The notes under the pieces were generated by a model. The model searched no databases. It was not told the DNA's origin and was given only the letters and a program-made list of their open reading frames with translations. DNA of 64,000 bases from Clarkia xantiana subsp. parviflora (Eukaryota; Streptophyta; Magnoliopsida; Myrtales; Onagraceae), in assembly GCA_036873135.1 (NCBI GenBank), contig JAPTYO010000020.1:2782081-2846080 (forward strand), in the 5' to 3' direction. How positions within the stretch are numbered: the stretch's first letter is position 1; every line of letters begins with the position of its first letter. Of this stretch, positions 45,014 to 57,854 are shown piece by piece. Position numbers and translations under genes: made by a program.

Positions 45014-45610
45014 TGTTAGCATATGGTGACGTGGCGCCGTAATTGGTAGCCCGTTAATATATGTAGTTACCTAAGATAATTAGGTAAATGTCACATAAGG
45101 GTTAATTGGGCCAGACCCAATTCCCATGTGACATGGGAGGCCCAAAAGTGGGCCTCCCACTACACATAGGTCGGTCGAAACCCTAGATATAGGGGATGAT
45201 GATTTTCTCCTCCTCCCACTATATAAGGAGGTCTTGGGGTCACTCCCAAAACACACCTTAACAAAACTCCTCCTAAGTTGTGATTTGAGAGAAATCCATT
45301 TCTCTTAAATAACCTAGTTTCAGCCGGCCACCCTAACACCATAGGTGTGCCAAATTGCTTTCGAGCATATAGTGCGAGGTTCTGTTCCCGTTGAAGAATT
45401 GATCAGAGGATTTGCTGTGGAGCTTATACCACGTAGGACTTCTTCTCACGAAGAACTTGTACGAGGTTCCGACCGGAGGATCAGAACTCCCTCCACAACA
45501 TCCTTGGGCGGGAAAGCTATTGAGGTATGTACATAATTCCGCTGCGTAATTCGATTACTTACATGTACATGTTTTAGCATTCCGTAGTATTACGTCCCCG
45601 TATTCCAACA
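45014..45610 (+). repeat. 5' LTR of the copia element (597 bp)
   Basis: TGTTAG to CCAACA, followed after one base by TGGTATCAGAGC. The 3' LTR (54339-54939, 601 bp) is nearly identical by eye. Contains ctatataagg as its promoter TATA. Confidence 0.9.
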
Positions 45611-46215
45611 GTGGTATCAGAGCGAGGTTAGGAGTTCTTGAAATTTTGATAAACTAATGTTCTTGAAATTTATATAAAAAACCGAAATTTATATATATTA
45701 AGAACACCATGAGTAATCCAAAATTTTTAAATAAATTTCACATGTTTGATCTTTGAAAACTTAAATTTTCGAAATTTACATGTTTTTATGGATCAAAACC
45801 GAAATTCATGTTTGAATTTGAGTTTGATGTTCATGATCTTCAAGAACACGATGAGTTTTATCAAGAACACTTTTTGGATTCATGATCATAGTAGTATTTG
45901 ATCTTAAAATTTGACAAATTTTTTCAATTTTTGGTGTTATGGCCGAAAACCCTAGTAAATTATTAGGTAAAATTTTTAATTTCTTAGGGTCCAAGTAAGA
46001 TAATTTCGGCCGGCCCTAGTAGATATATATGTTACCATATTTTAACTTTATTAAAAGGAGACAATATATCTATAAATTGGAAAGGTAAGATAAGATTCAC
46101 ATTATATAGTAAAATATATGAACTATCAATATATTTAACTAAAATATAGGGATAAAGATATATTGATAGGATTTAGTTACTTAAAAAGATTAATAAGATA
46201 TATTGTATATATATA

Positions 46216-47694
46216 TCTTTATACCAATATAAAAAGTGAAGGTTGTCCTCACCCCAATAGGTACCTTTTGAGTATTATTTTTTTTTTTATTACATTTAGT
46301 TTCTATAATTTTATACAATAGATAATTTAATTTTTATTATATTTGAGGCACATTTATTTATCTTTCTTACTATCACTAAAAATATTATTTAGTTAAATTT
46401 CGTTATTTTTAAAAAGTTGCTTAATTGGGATGTAACAAAATGTATTATTAACTTTTAAATCCAATATAGAGTCAGCCTTAACATATGATATGTAATCAAT
46501 ATGTGCAAATTATGGGTACATGTATTTTTCATTAACCGAATCATAGAGATCGGAGAATGTTCTACCTGTTGGGTTTTTCTTTATAACATAAATCTATTAC
46601 TTGTCAACTCATATAACATACAAAATATGGATCAAACATGGTTCTTGAAGTTTAACCTTATAGATAACCTATTACTCGCAATTTAATATTTATGGACTTG
46701 AATTATTGATTTTTTTTTCTTTTGTTTGTCAATTGAATCACATTATTGGGTATATCCTAATTAGTAGTAGAATAAATAATTAATGTCAAGTATAAACTTT
46801 AGACTTTAGTGATTTAAAAAAAATGATGATTTAGTCCCTACTAAAATATTCATTTAGTTAAATTCTATCCAGTGTTTTTTTGCTAAAGTCACTTAACTGA
46901 CATGTAACATTAATTATTATCAACTTTTCAATCCACCAAATTCAAATTGAGTCACCCCCAAATATGATTTATACTCAATCCAAGCAAATTTTGGGTACAT
47001 GTTGATATTTTTTTATCACATAGATCAACCACTTGCCAAATTATAAAACATCTCAAAATGTTGGTCAAACACGGTTCTTGAAGTTTGACTAGATAACATG
47101 TTACTTATCTTCCAACATTTATGGTCTCGAACTATAAATTTAGTTATTTTGTTTGACAATTCAATTACATTGTGTAAAATCCTAATTAGTAGTTAAATAA
47201 ATAACTAGGGTAAAATCATGTATAAACTTTATATTTTAGTGAATTAAATTTTTCTTTAGCGTTAAATCAATTTGTGTTGGTATTATGCTATAAAATTGCG
47301 TGAAAAATTTATAATACGTTTGATAAATTAAACTGGTCCACCGATGACTCTAAGTGGTTAAGTGCGATTTTACATTCTTGACTCCTTAAATTGATGAGTT
47401 AGATACAACTGAGTCGTCAATGACCCGCGTCATGCTCGACCCTACTCATTGACAGATTTAGTACCATATTGAAAACGCAGTTAATTTTGTACTTAATAAT
47501 CCTTTTTCTATTTCTCATGTTTTGAATAACGTTGTGTCGTTCTTCTCTATCACATGAATTCCTTTCTAGCAACGCCTTAACTTGCCAAAGTATTATGATT
47601 AATTATAGGTATTGTCATATTATAAAATTTAAGATAAATATGTATTTTAAAATTTAGATGATTAATACGCGTGCAACGCACGCGTTAATAACTA

Positions 47695-47695
<1 letters not shown>
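46216..47695. mobile_element. Non-autonomous Helitron (1480 bp)
   Basis: 5' TCTTTATACCAATATAAAAA preceded by A. The 3' end has the hairpin ACGCGTGC-AAC-GCACGCGT followed by TAATAA and CTAG, then T. No target duplication is expected or seen. Internally, about 46330-46560 and 46790-47060 are diverged copies of one another (tagttaaatt..., gggtacatgt, tggtcaaacacggttcttgaag). No Rep/helicase is encoded. Confidence 0.75.

Positions 47696-47741
<46 letters not shown>
47696..47741. repeat. (TA)n microsatellite
   Basis: About 46 bp of TA directly after the Helitron end. Confidence 0.9.
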
Positions 47742-47743
<2 letters not shown>

Positions 47744-50700
47744 ATCCCTAAATATATTTTTGACAATATTTATATATATATAGATTTGGCTGAAAATTAT
47801 ATATATATTGATAATTGATTTACATCTTATAGATCGAATCTTGACAATATTTATATATATTAATAATATATTTGCTGAATTTTTATATATATTAGCAATA
47901 TTGGAAATTATTTATATAATTAATACTTCTTGTGGCTAATTTAAATTTTTAGTGGACTTTAAAACTCTATTTAGCCCAAAATAGGTGTTTTGGCCGAACC
48001 CACTAGGGTTCATGGGCCAATCCAATTTGCATTAACGGAAAAGGGTTAAACCAATCCAGATCTTCTTAATCGGAAAAGGGTTAAACCAATCCAGATCAAC
48101 CTAGTTAGGTAGGGTTGAACCAAGGTAACTAAAATGAATCTAAACCTAACCGGTTTCGAGTGATGAACTGAACCACAATCTAATTTTATTGAACAATTTC
48201 GGACCAAATTGGATTTTTAAAATCGGACCGACCCGAACCGGATTTTAAATTGGACCGAACCAGAATTTTAAAATTTCGCAAATTTAAAATGTTCAATAAA
48301 ATAGGATGTCAAATTTTAAATCCAAAATGTTTTCAAACTTTAAAAGTTAACCTAAACAGTGCTCTTAGGGTTTACGTTTTAACACGTTTTCGGATAAAAC
48401 CCTAATACCTAGTTACGATAATGGGGATGGATCTCGGATATGCATGTTTTCGGGACTGGACTAAATTAGTGGGCTGAATTGCAATTTTTTACTTTCTGCA
48501 ACATATATTAGAACTGTCGTCTTGACTTAGTCAAGCTAGCTGGATAATAAATTGCGAGCATTGAGCTCTGGGATTTAAATATATGGTTTGCGCAATAGGA
48601 TAGACATGCTATGCTAATTGAAAGTGCCTAGAATCCATGTCTAAGAATTTTGCATGATTGATTGTAAGCATGAATTACAAATCAGCCCCTAATATTTCAA
48701 AACGTTTTAAAACCGAAAATACTAGTCGCCAATTATGCATGATGTATGCGGAAGTTGCATGTTTTGACACGTATGCTAGAATGTTCATGATCAGAAGCAT
48801 GTGATAATTTACTTTACGTAGAATTATGTATGCTAAAGAACATTGGACGCATAACGCGTAAGCATGATGTTTATTCGATGTTTATGGCGTGATGCATGCG
48901 TAAATTATCGAATAATTTAATAAAATAACAAAGGGCCATGGGAAAGCCAAGATCGGGTATGCTTGTTTGAAAATTCTCGTTCCGGTGATTTGTAAAATAA
49001 TAACCGTTTTCAAAATACTGGTCTATTGGATTGAAGACGACAATGGTGTGAACTCTTTCACGGACCCCCTTCCCTCGGTTTACTGGCGGTCGGTTTGGTC
49101 TAGATGACTGAGGGATCACTATTTGTCGTATTCCATCTTAATAGATAATCCGATGTTTGCAATTCTGTCAAAATGTTTTTGTCTTCCTAACTTAGCATAA
49201 TTATCAATGTATCGAGTTTTCATGGCTAAGTTGGTACGCTTCTATGAACATTGCAATCTTGATAGTATGAATTATGATGAACGTAAGGAATATGTATTCG
49301 ACTCCTCTCTACTACGATTCCGATAAGCGGAGAGGACAACTACGAATGAATATGGTAGTTCGTATGATTTTGACAATGAGAGATGAACGTGATAGTTTGT
49401 TTCCCAATAATTGGAGTAGATTCTTTGATTATCTGAATGCAAATGTGGTGATACATTCAACATTGGATAAAGGGGTTGAAGAAGACTTCAATTGCGACCA
49501 GACAATGTCAAAGCTTGGTGTTCTTTTGCATCTACCTCTGTAGAAGCAAATATGCTAAAGCTAGAAATGTTTCGGTTGAATGTGATATTCTTTTCTTTGT
49601 CCATGGATGCTGGTGTAAAAGCCACTTGAGACCTTTTCAATAAAAGTTCAACATGGAAAAGATGTATATGGTTGCCTAACATTGATAGGATTCAATAACC
49701 TTGAGTCTAGTTAAGCATAGGAACCAAGGCAGTGAAGCGGAAACCTTCTCTACTCACCACAAGAGATCAAATGAAGTCAATTGTGATCTATATATCATGA
49801 AATGAACTAGACCGTAAAAGGTTTTATATAATTAATCCAGTGGGTTAAACCCCGTTAATTAAGTGCGTCTTAGACACGCCTCGTATGTCATGTATGTAAA
49901 ACCGTGAAACGTTTTATTTGAACACAAACAATTTGATGTGATTCACTACTGAATTTAATCAGATGTGATGTTCAACATGACTTAAAGTTCATATAAGCAT
50001 GGATCAGACACATGATCACTTTCATATCAAGAACCATACCATTGTCATTTATCGTTCGTTGTTCGTTCGAATTATTAAAATTTTGGTTATTTTGAGATTC
50101 AGAGTTATTGAATAAAGTAATTGTTGCTCGATTCGAATCACAGTTTGCTTCTCAATTTAACGTTCTGATCAAAGGGAACGATCCGACACGAAAATTCAAA
50201 CCCACGGGTTAGAACCAAAATTTCGGCCAGGTAAAATTGGTCGAACAAGACGAAACAATGTACACACTCCGTCATCTCAGTCAGGTCAAACTGCACTGAA
50301 TAAATTCATCGATCGCATAGTTCTAAAAGGCGAACCGACTTAATTCTTCTTATATGTTAGTATTCCATTTAAAATGATTGTTTGCGTAATAATTAAACAT
50401 GTTCAAAACCGATTAAGTTAAATTTGAAAACAAAACGATTTAAACCACGGGATAAAACTGGTTTTATGCGCCGTACGCGCGTGTGCCTCGAAAGATGGAA
50501 CACATCGTTTTGAAGTACAAATTTAATAAAGAAGTGTTTTAATGAATGAATGAATGCTTATTTTTCGTTTATTCCTTGGATATAACTCATTGATAACTAC
50601 TATGGTCAGCATGTATGCTTTAAAAGGCTACTACAATCAAGTAGGATGTCAACTATAGCATTAAACCGAAAGCTTAAATGCATAATCCATGAGATGGATA

Positions 50701-51849
50701 AATCTCTGGACGAGTTAACGAAAGGAAGCAGTCCGTAAAACGAATCTCCCACTACTAGCCTAAAACGATAAGTTCATGTAATTAAACACTTCAAATGACA
50801 TAGTCTAAAATTACATAAATGTTAGAATTTAACATTAAACGTTCCTCCGGGATGAAATAAGTTGAATCACATTAATGTAAAACCTATGTTCTAATAAATC
50901 GGTTGACGCGTTACCATAATAGCTAAGAAATGATTTGGGTGAAACCTTATCATAAAACATCATTAATTTGCACATTAAACATGTATTTATCAAGAGTACG
51001 GACTACTCTTAAAGAATACAAGTTTAAGATTAGCTTGGATTAATGGTAAACGTGATCGAACATGACACACTTGAGGGTGGATTTCCAACACTTTGCGAAA
51101 CGAAATGAACTAAAGTCCTGATCGAATTGAAATGGATAACAGGGATATTTAGGTCCCACTTACTTCGAATAAATGAAATAAGTTGAATCACATTAGTGAA
51201 TGCATTAGTGAATGACATGGTAAATAATGATAGAAACGTCTTCATAATAAATCCAGTGGGAGGGCTCACTCTCCCTCACATAATCATCACTAAATGTTAA
51301 TGCGAATCAAGTCGGACCTGATAATCATAATGCTGAACCATTGGATGAAAATCCAATAAATGACACAACTACCCATTATTTCTAGTGGGAGGAATCGACC
51401 AACTTGGTTCCAGATCCTAGTGATCAAGGAATAAATCTCGGAAGTAAAATCCCGAGACCAAAAGGTTATTCTAAGAAAGTTGTTGACCAAAGTTCAAGCA
51501 CCGCCATTGTTCCCAGTGGGAGTAATGCTCCGAGAAGAAGCATTATTTCGAGTGGGAGTAACGATCAGACTTAAGATGAGAATATCAGGCTTAAACTTAG
51601 TTTAAGGCAACGGAGTTCTTTTAAGAAGTATCCCATTAAGTAAGACATTCGTTCACGAACCAGTGACAGTTCGCCAAAGTATCGGAATGACCTCAAACTA
51701 GGAATGGAGGAAAACAATGGGATGAAATTGCCTAAATAAGAACAAATTCGCTTTTGGTCTTCAGTTGATTTATCTTCTAACCGCAGAGCTAGATAATGAA
51801 ATTTTAGAATTCACTACTGATGGAAAAAGGTCGAGTAGTGTAAAACTCG
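47742..51849 (+). other. Decayed gag-integrase interval of the copia element
   Basis: By position this should encode gag, protease and integrase, but I find no readable motif. Repeated gtgggag segments (51380-51560) and scattered short frames remain. Confidence 0.45.
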
Positions 51850-53208
51850 AATAATTGCGAAAGGATATACCCAAATTCACGGAGTGGACTTTGATGTAAC
51901 ATACTCACCAACTGTGCTTTACACCACATTAAGGGCCATCATTGCCCTTGTTGCGTGTCTCGATCCAAGAGCTGCATCAAATGGATGTTAAGACCGCATT
52001 CCTCCATGGAAACCTGGAGGAAGAGATCTATATGGAGCAGCCATAGTGTTTTATCACTCCTGGCAAAGAACGTAAAACTCCAAAGATCTATTTACGGTCT
52101 TAAACAATCGTCTCGGAAATGGTATCACAGATTCCACGAGGAAATCGTTGGAAACAGATTTGTGAATCTTCACGAAGATCCATGCGTTTACACCAAGACC
52201 TCTGAGTCTAAGTATGTCATTATAACCTTATACGTAGATGACATACTCATTGCTGCGAGCGATGTGAGTATAATGAATAAATCAAAGTCCTGGTTGGCAT
52301 CAACATTTGAGATGAAAGACATGGGAGAGGCCACGTACATCTTAGGCATTAAATTGCCCGAGATCGTGCCGCCCGGAAATTATGTCTATCTCAAGAATCT
52401 TATATCAACAAATTGTTGAAGAGATTCAGAATGCTCGATGCCAAACCCGTGGATACGCCGGTTGTGTTCGGGTGCGCGCTGTCAAAGCGTGATGGCCCGA
52501 AAAACCAGCAAGAGAGTGAACAGATGAAGAATGCAGAGTATCTCAGCATGGTAGAAAGTCTAATGTACACCATGCTATGTACTCAGCCAGACATCTGTTA
52601 CGCTGTGGGCCTAGTAGCAAGATTCCAATCAGATCCTGGCAATCAACATTTAAAGGCCGTAAAACGAATTATAAGGTATCTGAAAGGTACTGACGACTAT
52701 GTTATGTGCTATAAGGGCAGGCAAATCGAATTAACTGGTCATAGTGACGCCGACCACGGTGGCGATCCGGACGATCGTAAGTCCACCACAGGGGGAGTTT
52801 TCCTCCTTGCTAATGCTGCCATATCATGGGTAAGCAATAAGCAATCATGTGTCGTGCTTTCCACTATGGAATCAGAATTCGTTGCTCTTTCCAAAAAAAA
52901 AATGCACAAGAAGCAGTCTGGCTGAAAAGGCTTCTTAGTGCATTGATTGGCACTGACAAAAAGAGCAGACTTGTAAAGGTATTCTCTGACAGTTAGGCGG
53001 CCATTGCAGCAGTTAAGAATCCAAAGTACCATAGTAGGACCAAACACATTGATGTAAAATACAATTATGCTAAATCTGTTCTGGAAGACAATATAATCGC
53101 TTTAGAATACTTGTCCACAGACAATATGGTCGCAGACCCTTTGACTAAGCCATTACGTAGAGAGATTTTCGAAAAGCATGTAAAACTGCTTGGATTACGT
53201 AGGGCTTG
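51850..53208 (+). pseudogene. copia reverse transcriptase and RNase H, frameshifted
   Basis: In changing frames one reads KGYTQIHGVDFDVTYSPTV, then MDVKTAFLHGNLEEEIYMEQ, then LKQSSRKWYHRFHEE, the catalytic YVDDILIAA (about 52230), FEMKDMGEATYILGIK, then in a new frame CTQPDICYAVGLVARFQ, RIIRYLKGT, HSDADHGGD and LSTMESEFVALS. These are the ordered RT and RNase H motifs of copia elements. At least three shifts and several stops make it non-functional. HSDADHGG replaces the more usual (Y/S)(T/S)DADW(A/G)G. Confidence 0.85.
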
Positions 53209-54338
53209 ACAAGTGGCTTGTATAAGTGATGACTTTGACATTTGAAATAATATTTCAATTGAATAAAAGAATTGCAAATTGAGTATATGATCCATCGACG
53301 TCATAATGATAAATAACATCGGATTTTACGGTCTATAAACTAAGTCGTAGGAAGAGGTAAAATTCTTCCACCAAAATTATGTCGAATGTGAACATTGCCT
53401 CGTCACACAGGCACGGTCATCTTGTAGGAGAGGGAAACCTCTACCACAACAAGATTGGCTAAGAACAAGGGGGATAAACCTGGTTAAACGAAATGATAAC
53501 CTAGTCACGCTTATAGCATGACTTGATCTTCATTTTGTGAATCGCCGTGTTGGACTCCGTCCATCATCAAATTCACATTCAGGGCCAGATGAAAGACTCT
53601 GCGATAGCATGATTGACATATCCCACCCCTGGCTTGTCCAGGTGTGCTATCGACGCGTGCTTCATACAGCGCGTGCCATGTTCGACCACGGGGTCATGCT
53701 CGGTTGTGCTAGCTAGAATCCTTGTGATTCAAAGGGCGCATACTTTTTCACCTTGAGCGTGTGATTGATCCCGGGTGTCTTATGAAGAGGCACCCAAAGT
53801 ATCCTCTCAGACTCAGAACTTAATTATACCTAAAGTCTGGCTCAATGTTCGCTTCCCGGCGTACGAGCGTAGAGCCAAATAAAACGGCCAAGTGACCACG
53901 TCTAGGAAACCGATTGAGATAGACTAAGGGTATGAGCTATGGGGATGGTCATGTTCATCTATAATTCACCGACTCTTGTGTTCACTAGGTGGTCACCAAC
54001 CGGATATTAGTTGAAGGTTGTGAACACTTGTACAGATGCCCTGGAGAAGTATTCCTATGTGGAAAACCGGGCAATTGGAGAATTATCAGTTGACCAAGGA
54101 TACAGTGCGGTACATATTTTATTTTTGATAGGATTGATTTACGATAGGGAATCAACGTTCTGCGGGCGCTACAATACTCCTAACAGATGAGTAGCACAAT
54201 GCCCGTCGTATCCGCCGGTCGCACATCAAACCTCGTATGAACTATTCGAAGACAAAGACAACAATTGAAGACTGAAATATTGATGCTATTGGATGACAAT
54301 ACATTAACAGGCACCCTCCCATTCCGGCGAGTGGGAGC

Positions 54339-54939
54339 TGTTATCATATGGTGACGTGACGCCGTAATTGGTAGCCCGTTAATATATGTGGTTACCTAAG
54401 ATAATTAGGTAAACGTCACATTAGGGCTAATTGGGCCAGACCCAATTCCCATGTGACATGGGAGGCCCAAAATTGGGCCTCCCACCACACATAGGTCGGT
54501 CGAAACCCTAGATATAGGGGAGGAGGATTTTCTCCTCCTCCCACTATGTAAGGAGGTCTTGGGGTCACTCCCAAAACACACATTAACACAACTCCTCCTA
54601 AGTTGTGATTTGAGAGAAATCCATTTCTCTCAAAGAACCTAGTTTCGGCCGGCCACCCTAACTAACACCATAGGTGTGCCAAATTGCTTTCGAGCATTTA
54701 GTCCGAGGTTCTGTTCCCGTTGAAGAATTGATCAGAGGATTTGCTGTGGAGCTTATACCACGTAGGATTTCTTCTCACGAAGAACTTGTACGAGGTTCCA
54801 ACCGGAGGATCAGAACTCCCTCCACAACATCCTTGGGCAGGAAAGCTATTGAGGTATGTACATAATTCCGCTGCGTAATTCAATTACTTAAATGTACATG
54901 TTTTAGCATTCCGTAGTATAATGTCGCTGTATTCCAACA
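54339..54939 (+). repeat. 3' LTR of the copia element (601 bp)
   Basis: TGTTATCATATGG to CCAACA. Preceded by the purine tract gagtgggagc. Confidence 0.9.
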
Positions 54940-55600
54940 ATTTCCCCCTCCCATTTCATTGTTGCTCGTGAATTCATTTCTAAATTAATATAAATATTAA
55001 AATTTTACAATATTTTATGGAAGTTATAAATAAATTACTATATATTATATAAAACATATTTAAATTTACCTTTTAAGAAAATCTGAGTATTATAAAAACA
55101 ATTATAGTGATTTAATTACATTATTCAAAATCAATTAATATTATAATAAATAAAAGACAAATATAATTATAAATATTAAAAGTATATAATATTACATTAT
55201 TACTTAATGTTGTAATTTTTTTTTATTGTTGATTTTGTGACATAATAATGCAGTAATGTATATTTAAAATTTAATCAAAAAATAATTTTATAAACATTTA
55301 AAAATTAAAATTACTAGTCGGTCACAATAAGTTATTATAAAAAATAAAAATAAAATAGTAATTTGTAATTATATATCAATGTTTTCCCAACTCCCACTAT
55401 ATCATTGCTTCAGGGCCTTTTTTATTGGCTGGACCATGAATTTCGCTAAAAAAAGAAGAAGGGAAGAATAATATATCATGATTTTAGGTTTTGGACTTTA
55501 GTTTAGCGTCAAGTTCAATGTAATCTAACAGAAATTACTAGCACATAGATATATTAGTTAAATATCAGTCGCATGCTGGACAATGAGGGACAAACTTTTC

Positions 55601-55641
<41 letters not shown>

Positions 55642-55777
55642 CTATACATACAGAATAATCTTGGATGTAAAAGGGAGAGTTGCAATCCCCTACTTTTCTG
55701 TAAAAACTGAATAAACCATATCATTTACATTTACTTTTTTTTATTGTGTGATTTTTAGTAAACTTCTATTTTTAAAA
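54940..55777. other. AT-rich intergenic region
   Basis: Very AT-rich with a (TAA)n microsatellite at about 55600-55641. No gene seen. Confidence 0.5.
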
Positions 55778-56295
55778 GATTAAATGGTCCACTTCGTACT
55801 ATATGTTTGCACGAAATATAATGTTCATACCATATGTTTTTTTGTACCAATTTGGTATCAGACTTTTTCATTTTTACCGTTTTCATACCTCCGTTAAAGT
55901 TTCGTCCATTTTGGCCGTTAAAAGTCATGTGTCGTGCACGTGAGTGACACTAAACTTTTGACCTAACCCAATTGGGGTTAGGTCCGGCTAGGTCAATTTG
56001 GGTCAAGGGTTCGATATTGAAATTTTAGGACTAAATTGAAATAATTAAAAGTTAGGAATGTATTTTTTTTTTGGCAAATAGTTAGGAATGTATTAGAGGG
56101 ATTAAATTGAACAAAATCAAAAGTTTAGGGTCACTCACATCACGGCACATGACTTTTAACGGCCAAAATGGACGGAACTTTAACGGATATATGAAAACGG
56201 TACAAAATGGAAACGTTTGGTACCAAATTGGTACAAAAAAACATATGACATAAACACTGTATTTCGTGTAAACATATCAAGTGGACCGTTAACCC
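55778..56295. mobile_element. Mutator-type foldback MITE (518 bp)
   Basis: Left gattaaatggtccactt and right aagtggaccgttaaccc are inverted, and the arms share ccattttggccgttaaaagt and caaacgtttggtacc-like motifs with the element at 1101. The flanks tttttaaaa and ttttcaaat agree at 7 of 9. The 16-bp run agttaggaatgtattt recurs either side of a T-rich insert near 56050-56095. Confidence 0.7.
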
Positions 56296-57358
56296 TTTTC
56301 AAATCATAAATACATCTTATAATAATGCATATTACAAACCATAATTTATGATTATTTCCAATTTTATTATTGAGTTATAGTTTTATTTTATTTTTAAAAA
56401 CAATAAATAAATAAAAAATTATTAAAAAAAATCGTATTTAAAAATTGCAGAAAAATGTAAAATAATAAAAATTTATATAATCGAGTCCTAATAGACCCGA
56501 CTGGAATCTATGCCGATAAAAGCAATGATATAGTCAGGCCCGTTATAGAGATAATGTGCTTAAGGCCATTACTTTGAAGGTTCCTCTAAAAGCCTTAGGC
56601 CGAAGCCATGCTATTACGCCGAGAATGACTAATTAGACTAAGATATAAACAAACAAATTTTCACCAAAACAATAATAATATATAAACAAACTTTACTTAG
56701 GCCTATGATTTGAATTTGAAAATGGATTTAAATTTGAGAAGTTATGAATTTGAAATAGAATTGAGGCTCACAGGGCACGATGAGACTCGCTTCCAGATCT
56801 ATTAGTGAAATCTTTTTTCTATTATATTCGGCCCGCGAGATATATAATATATGTATGAGACTCATATGTCGAACAACGGGGCGGGTTCAACATTGGTAAA
56901 ACCCGCACCGACCCAACCCATTGAAACCCGTAGCAGTGAGGAGCGGAAGCAACAATGATGCAAAGAAAGGTTTCTTGGACCCATCACACTTAGGCAACCG
57001 TCCTAAGTTTGGATCATAATAGTTTTAGGTGTTCCAAGTTTAAATTGTTGCACTCAAGTTTTATTTTCGTTATTATTTGGTATTTCGTTAATTTTTTTCC
57101 GTAAAAGAACTGAAATTGATACAAAATCGATTGAAAAGTCGAATATTCTTTCAAATGAGGTTTATAAAAAAAATAAATAATAAAAACTCGATATCCTCAA
57201 AGTAATCCCCCTCTTTACACATATAAGGTTCTGACATAATGATCACATATCAAAATACAACACTATTATCGATTATAAATTAAGCACATAATTCTTTTTG
57301 GTGACTTGGGCCTTAAGTAATCTTTTTGGTGGTCTATAGTGCGCCAACAATCCCTTCC

Positions 57359-57418
<60 letters not shown>

Positions 57419-57569
57419 CAAGGATGTCGACCTTTTTAAAACCCAACAAACAAACACAATAAACACCATCTCAAAACACCCCAACCTAGTATGTAAAACT
57501 CAACCTTACCTTTTTGCCGCAACAAATCTAATACTTCGAATCGCAACAAAAAAAAGAAAAGAGACAGTA
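56296..57569. other. Intergenic region with (TAA)n microsatellite
   Basis: No gene seen. The (ATA)n tract spans about 57361-57416. Confidence 0.5.
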
Positions 57570-57854
57570 TGTCAAAAAGGAATAAAATACAGATTATGAA
57601 ATAGTAAATAGGAAAATTATGTAATTTAGGAATAGAGTAATATAGCAATATTACATTTCCTTGTAATTGTATTACCTTTCCTAATTAGCTCCAGCATTTT
57701 CCTACATAAACACTTGTAATCACAGATTATATGAATAAGAAACTTTACAAGTTATCATGGTATCAGAGCAGGTTCAAACGGTTCAAGGACCGAGTTTGTC
57801 TTAATGCTCATCATCTACCGATTTTTCCTTCCATCACACCCAGATTAAGCTACC

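Larger units (their letters stand above)
45014..54939 (+). mobile_element. Decayed Ty1/copia retrotransposon with a nested Helitron
   Basis: LTRs lie at 45014-45610 and 54339-54939 (TGTTAGCATATGG ... GTATTCCAACA). The primer-binding site TGGTATCAGAGC is at 45612-45623, and the polypurine tract gagtgggagc ends at 54338. The RT-RNase H region (51850-53208) is still readable; gag, protease and integrase (about 47700-51800) are too decayed for me to delimit. A Helitron is inserted at 46216-47695. The 5-bp flanks (gcaat, atttc) do not match. The LTR TATATAA (45220-45226) is altered to TATGTAA in the 3' LTR. Confidence 0.85.

Noticed and set aside
45345..45536. Small plus-strand frame repeated in both copia LTRs (45345 and 54674)
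   Set aside because: It lies wholly inside the LTR leader and is similar only because the LTRs are copies.
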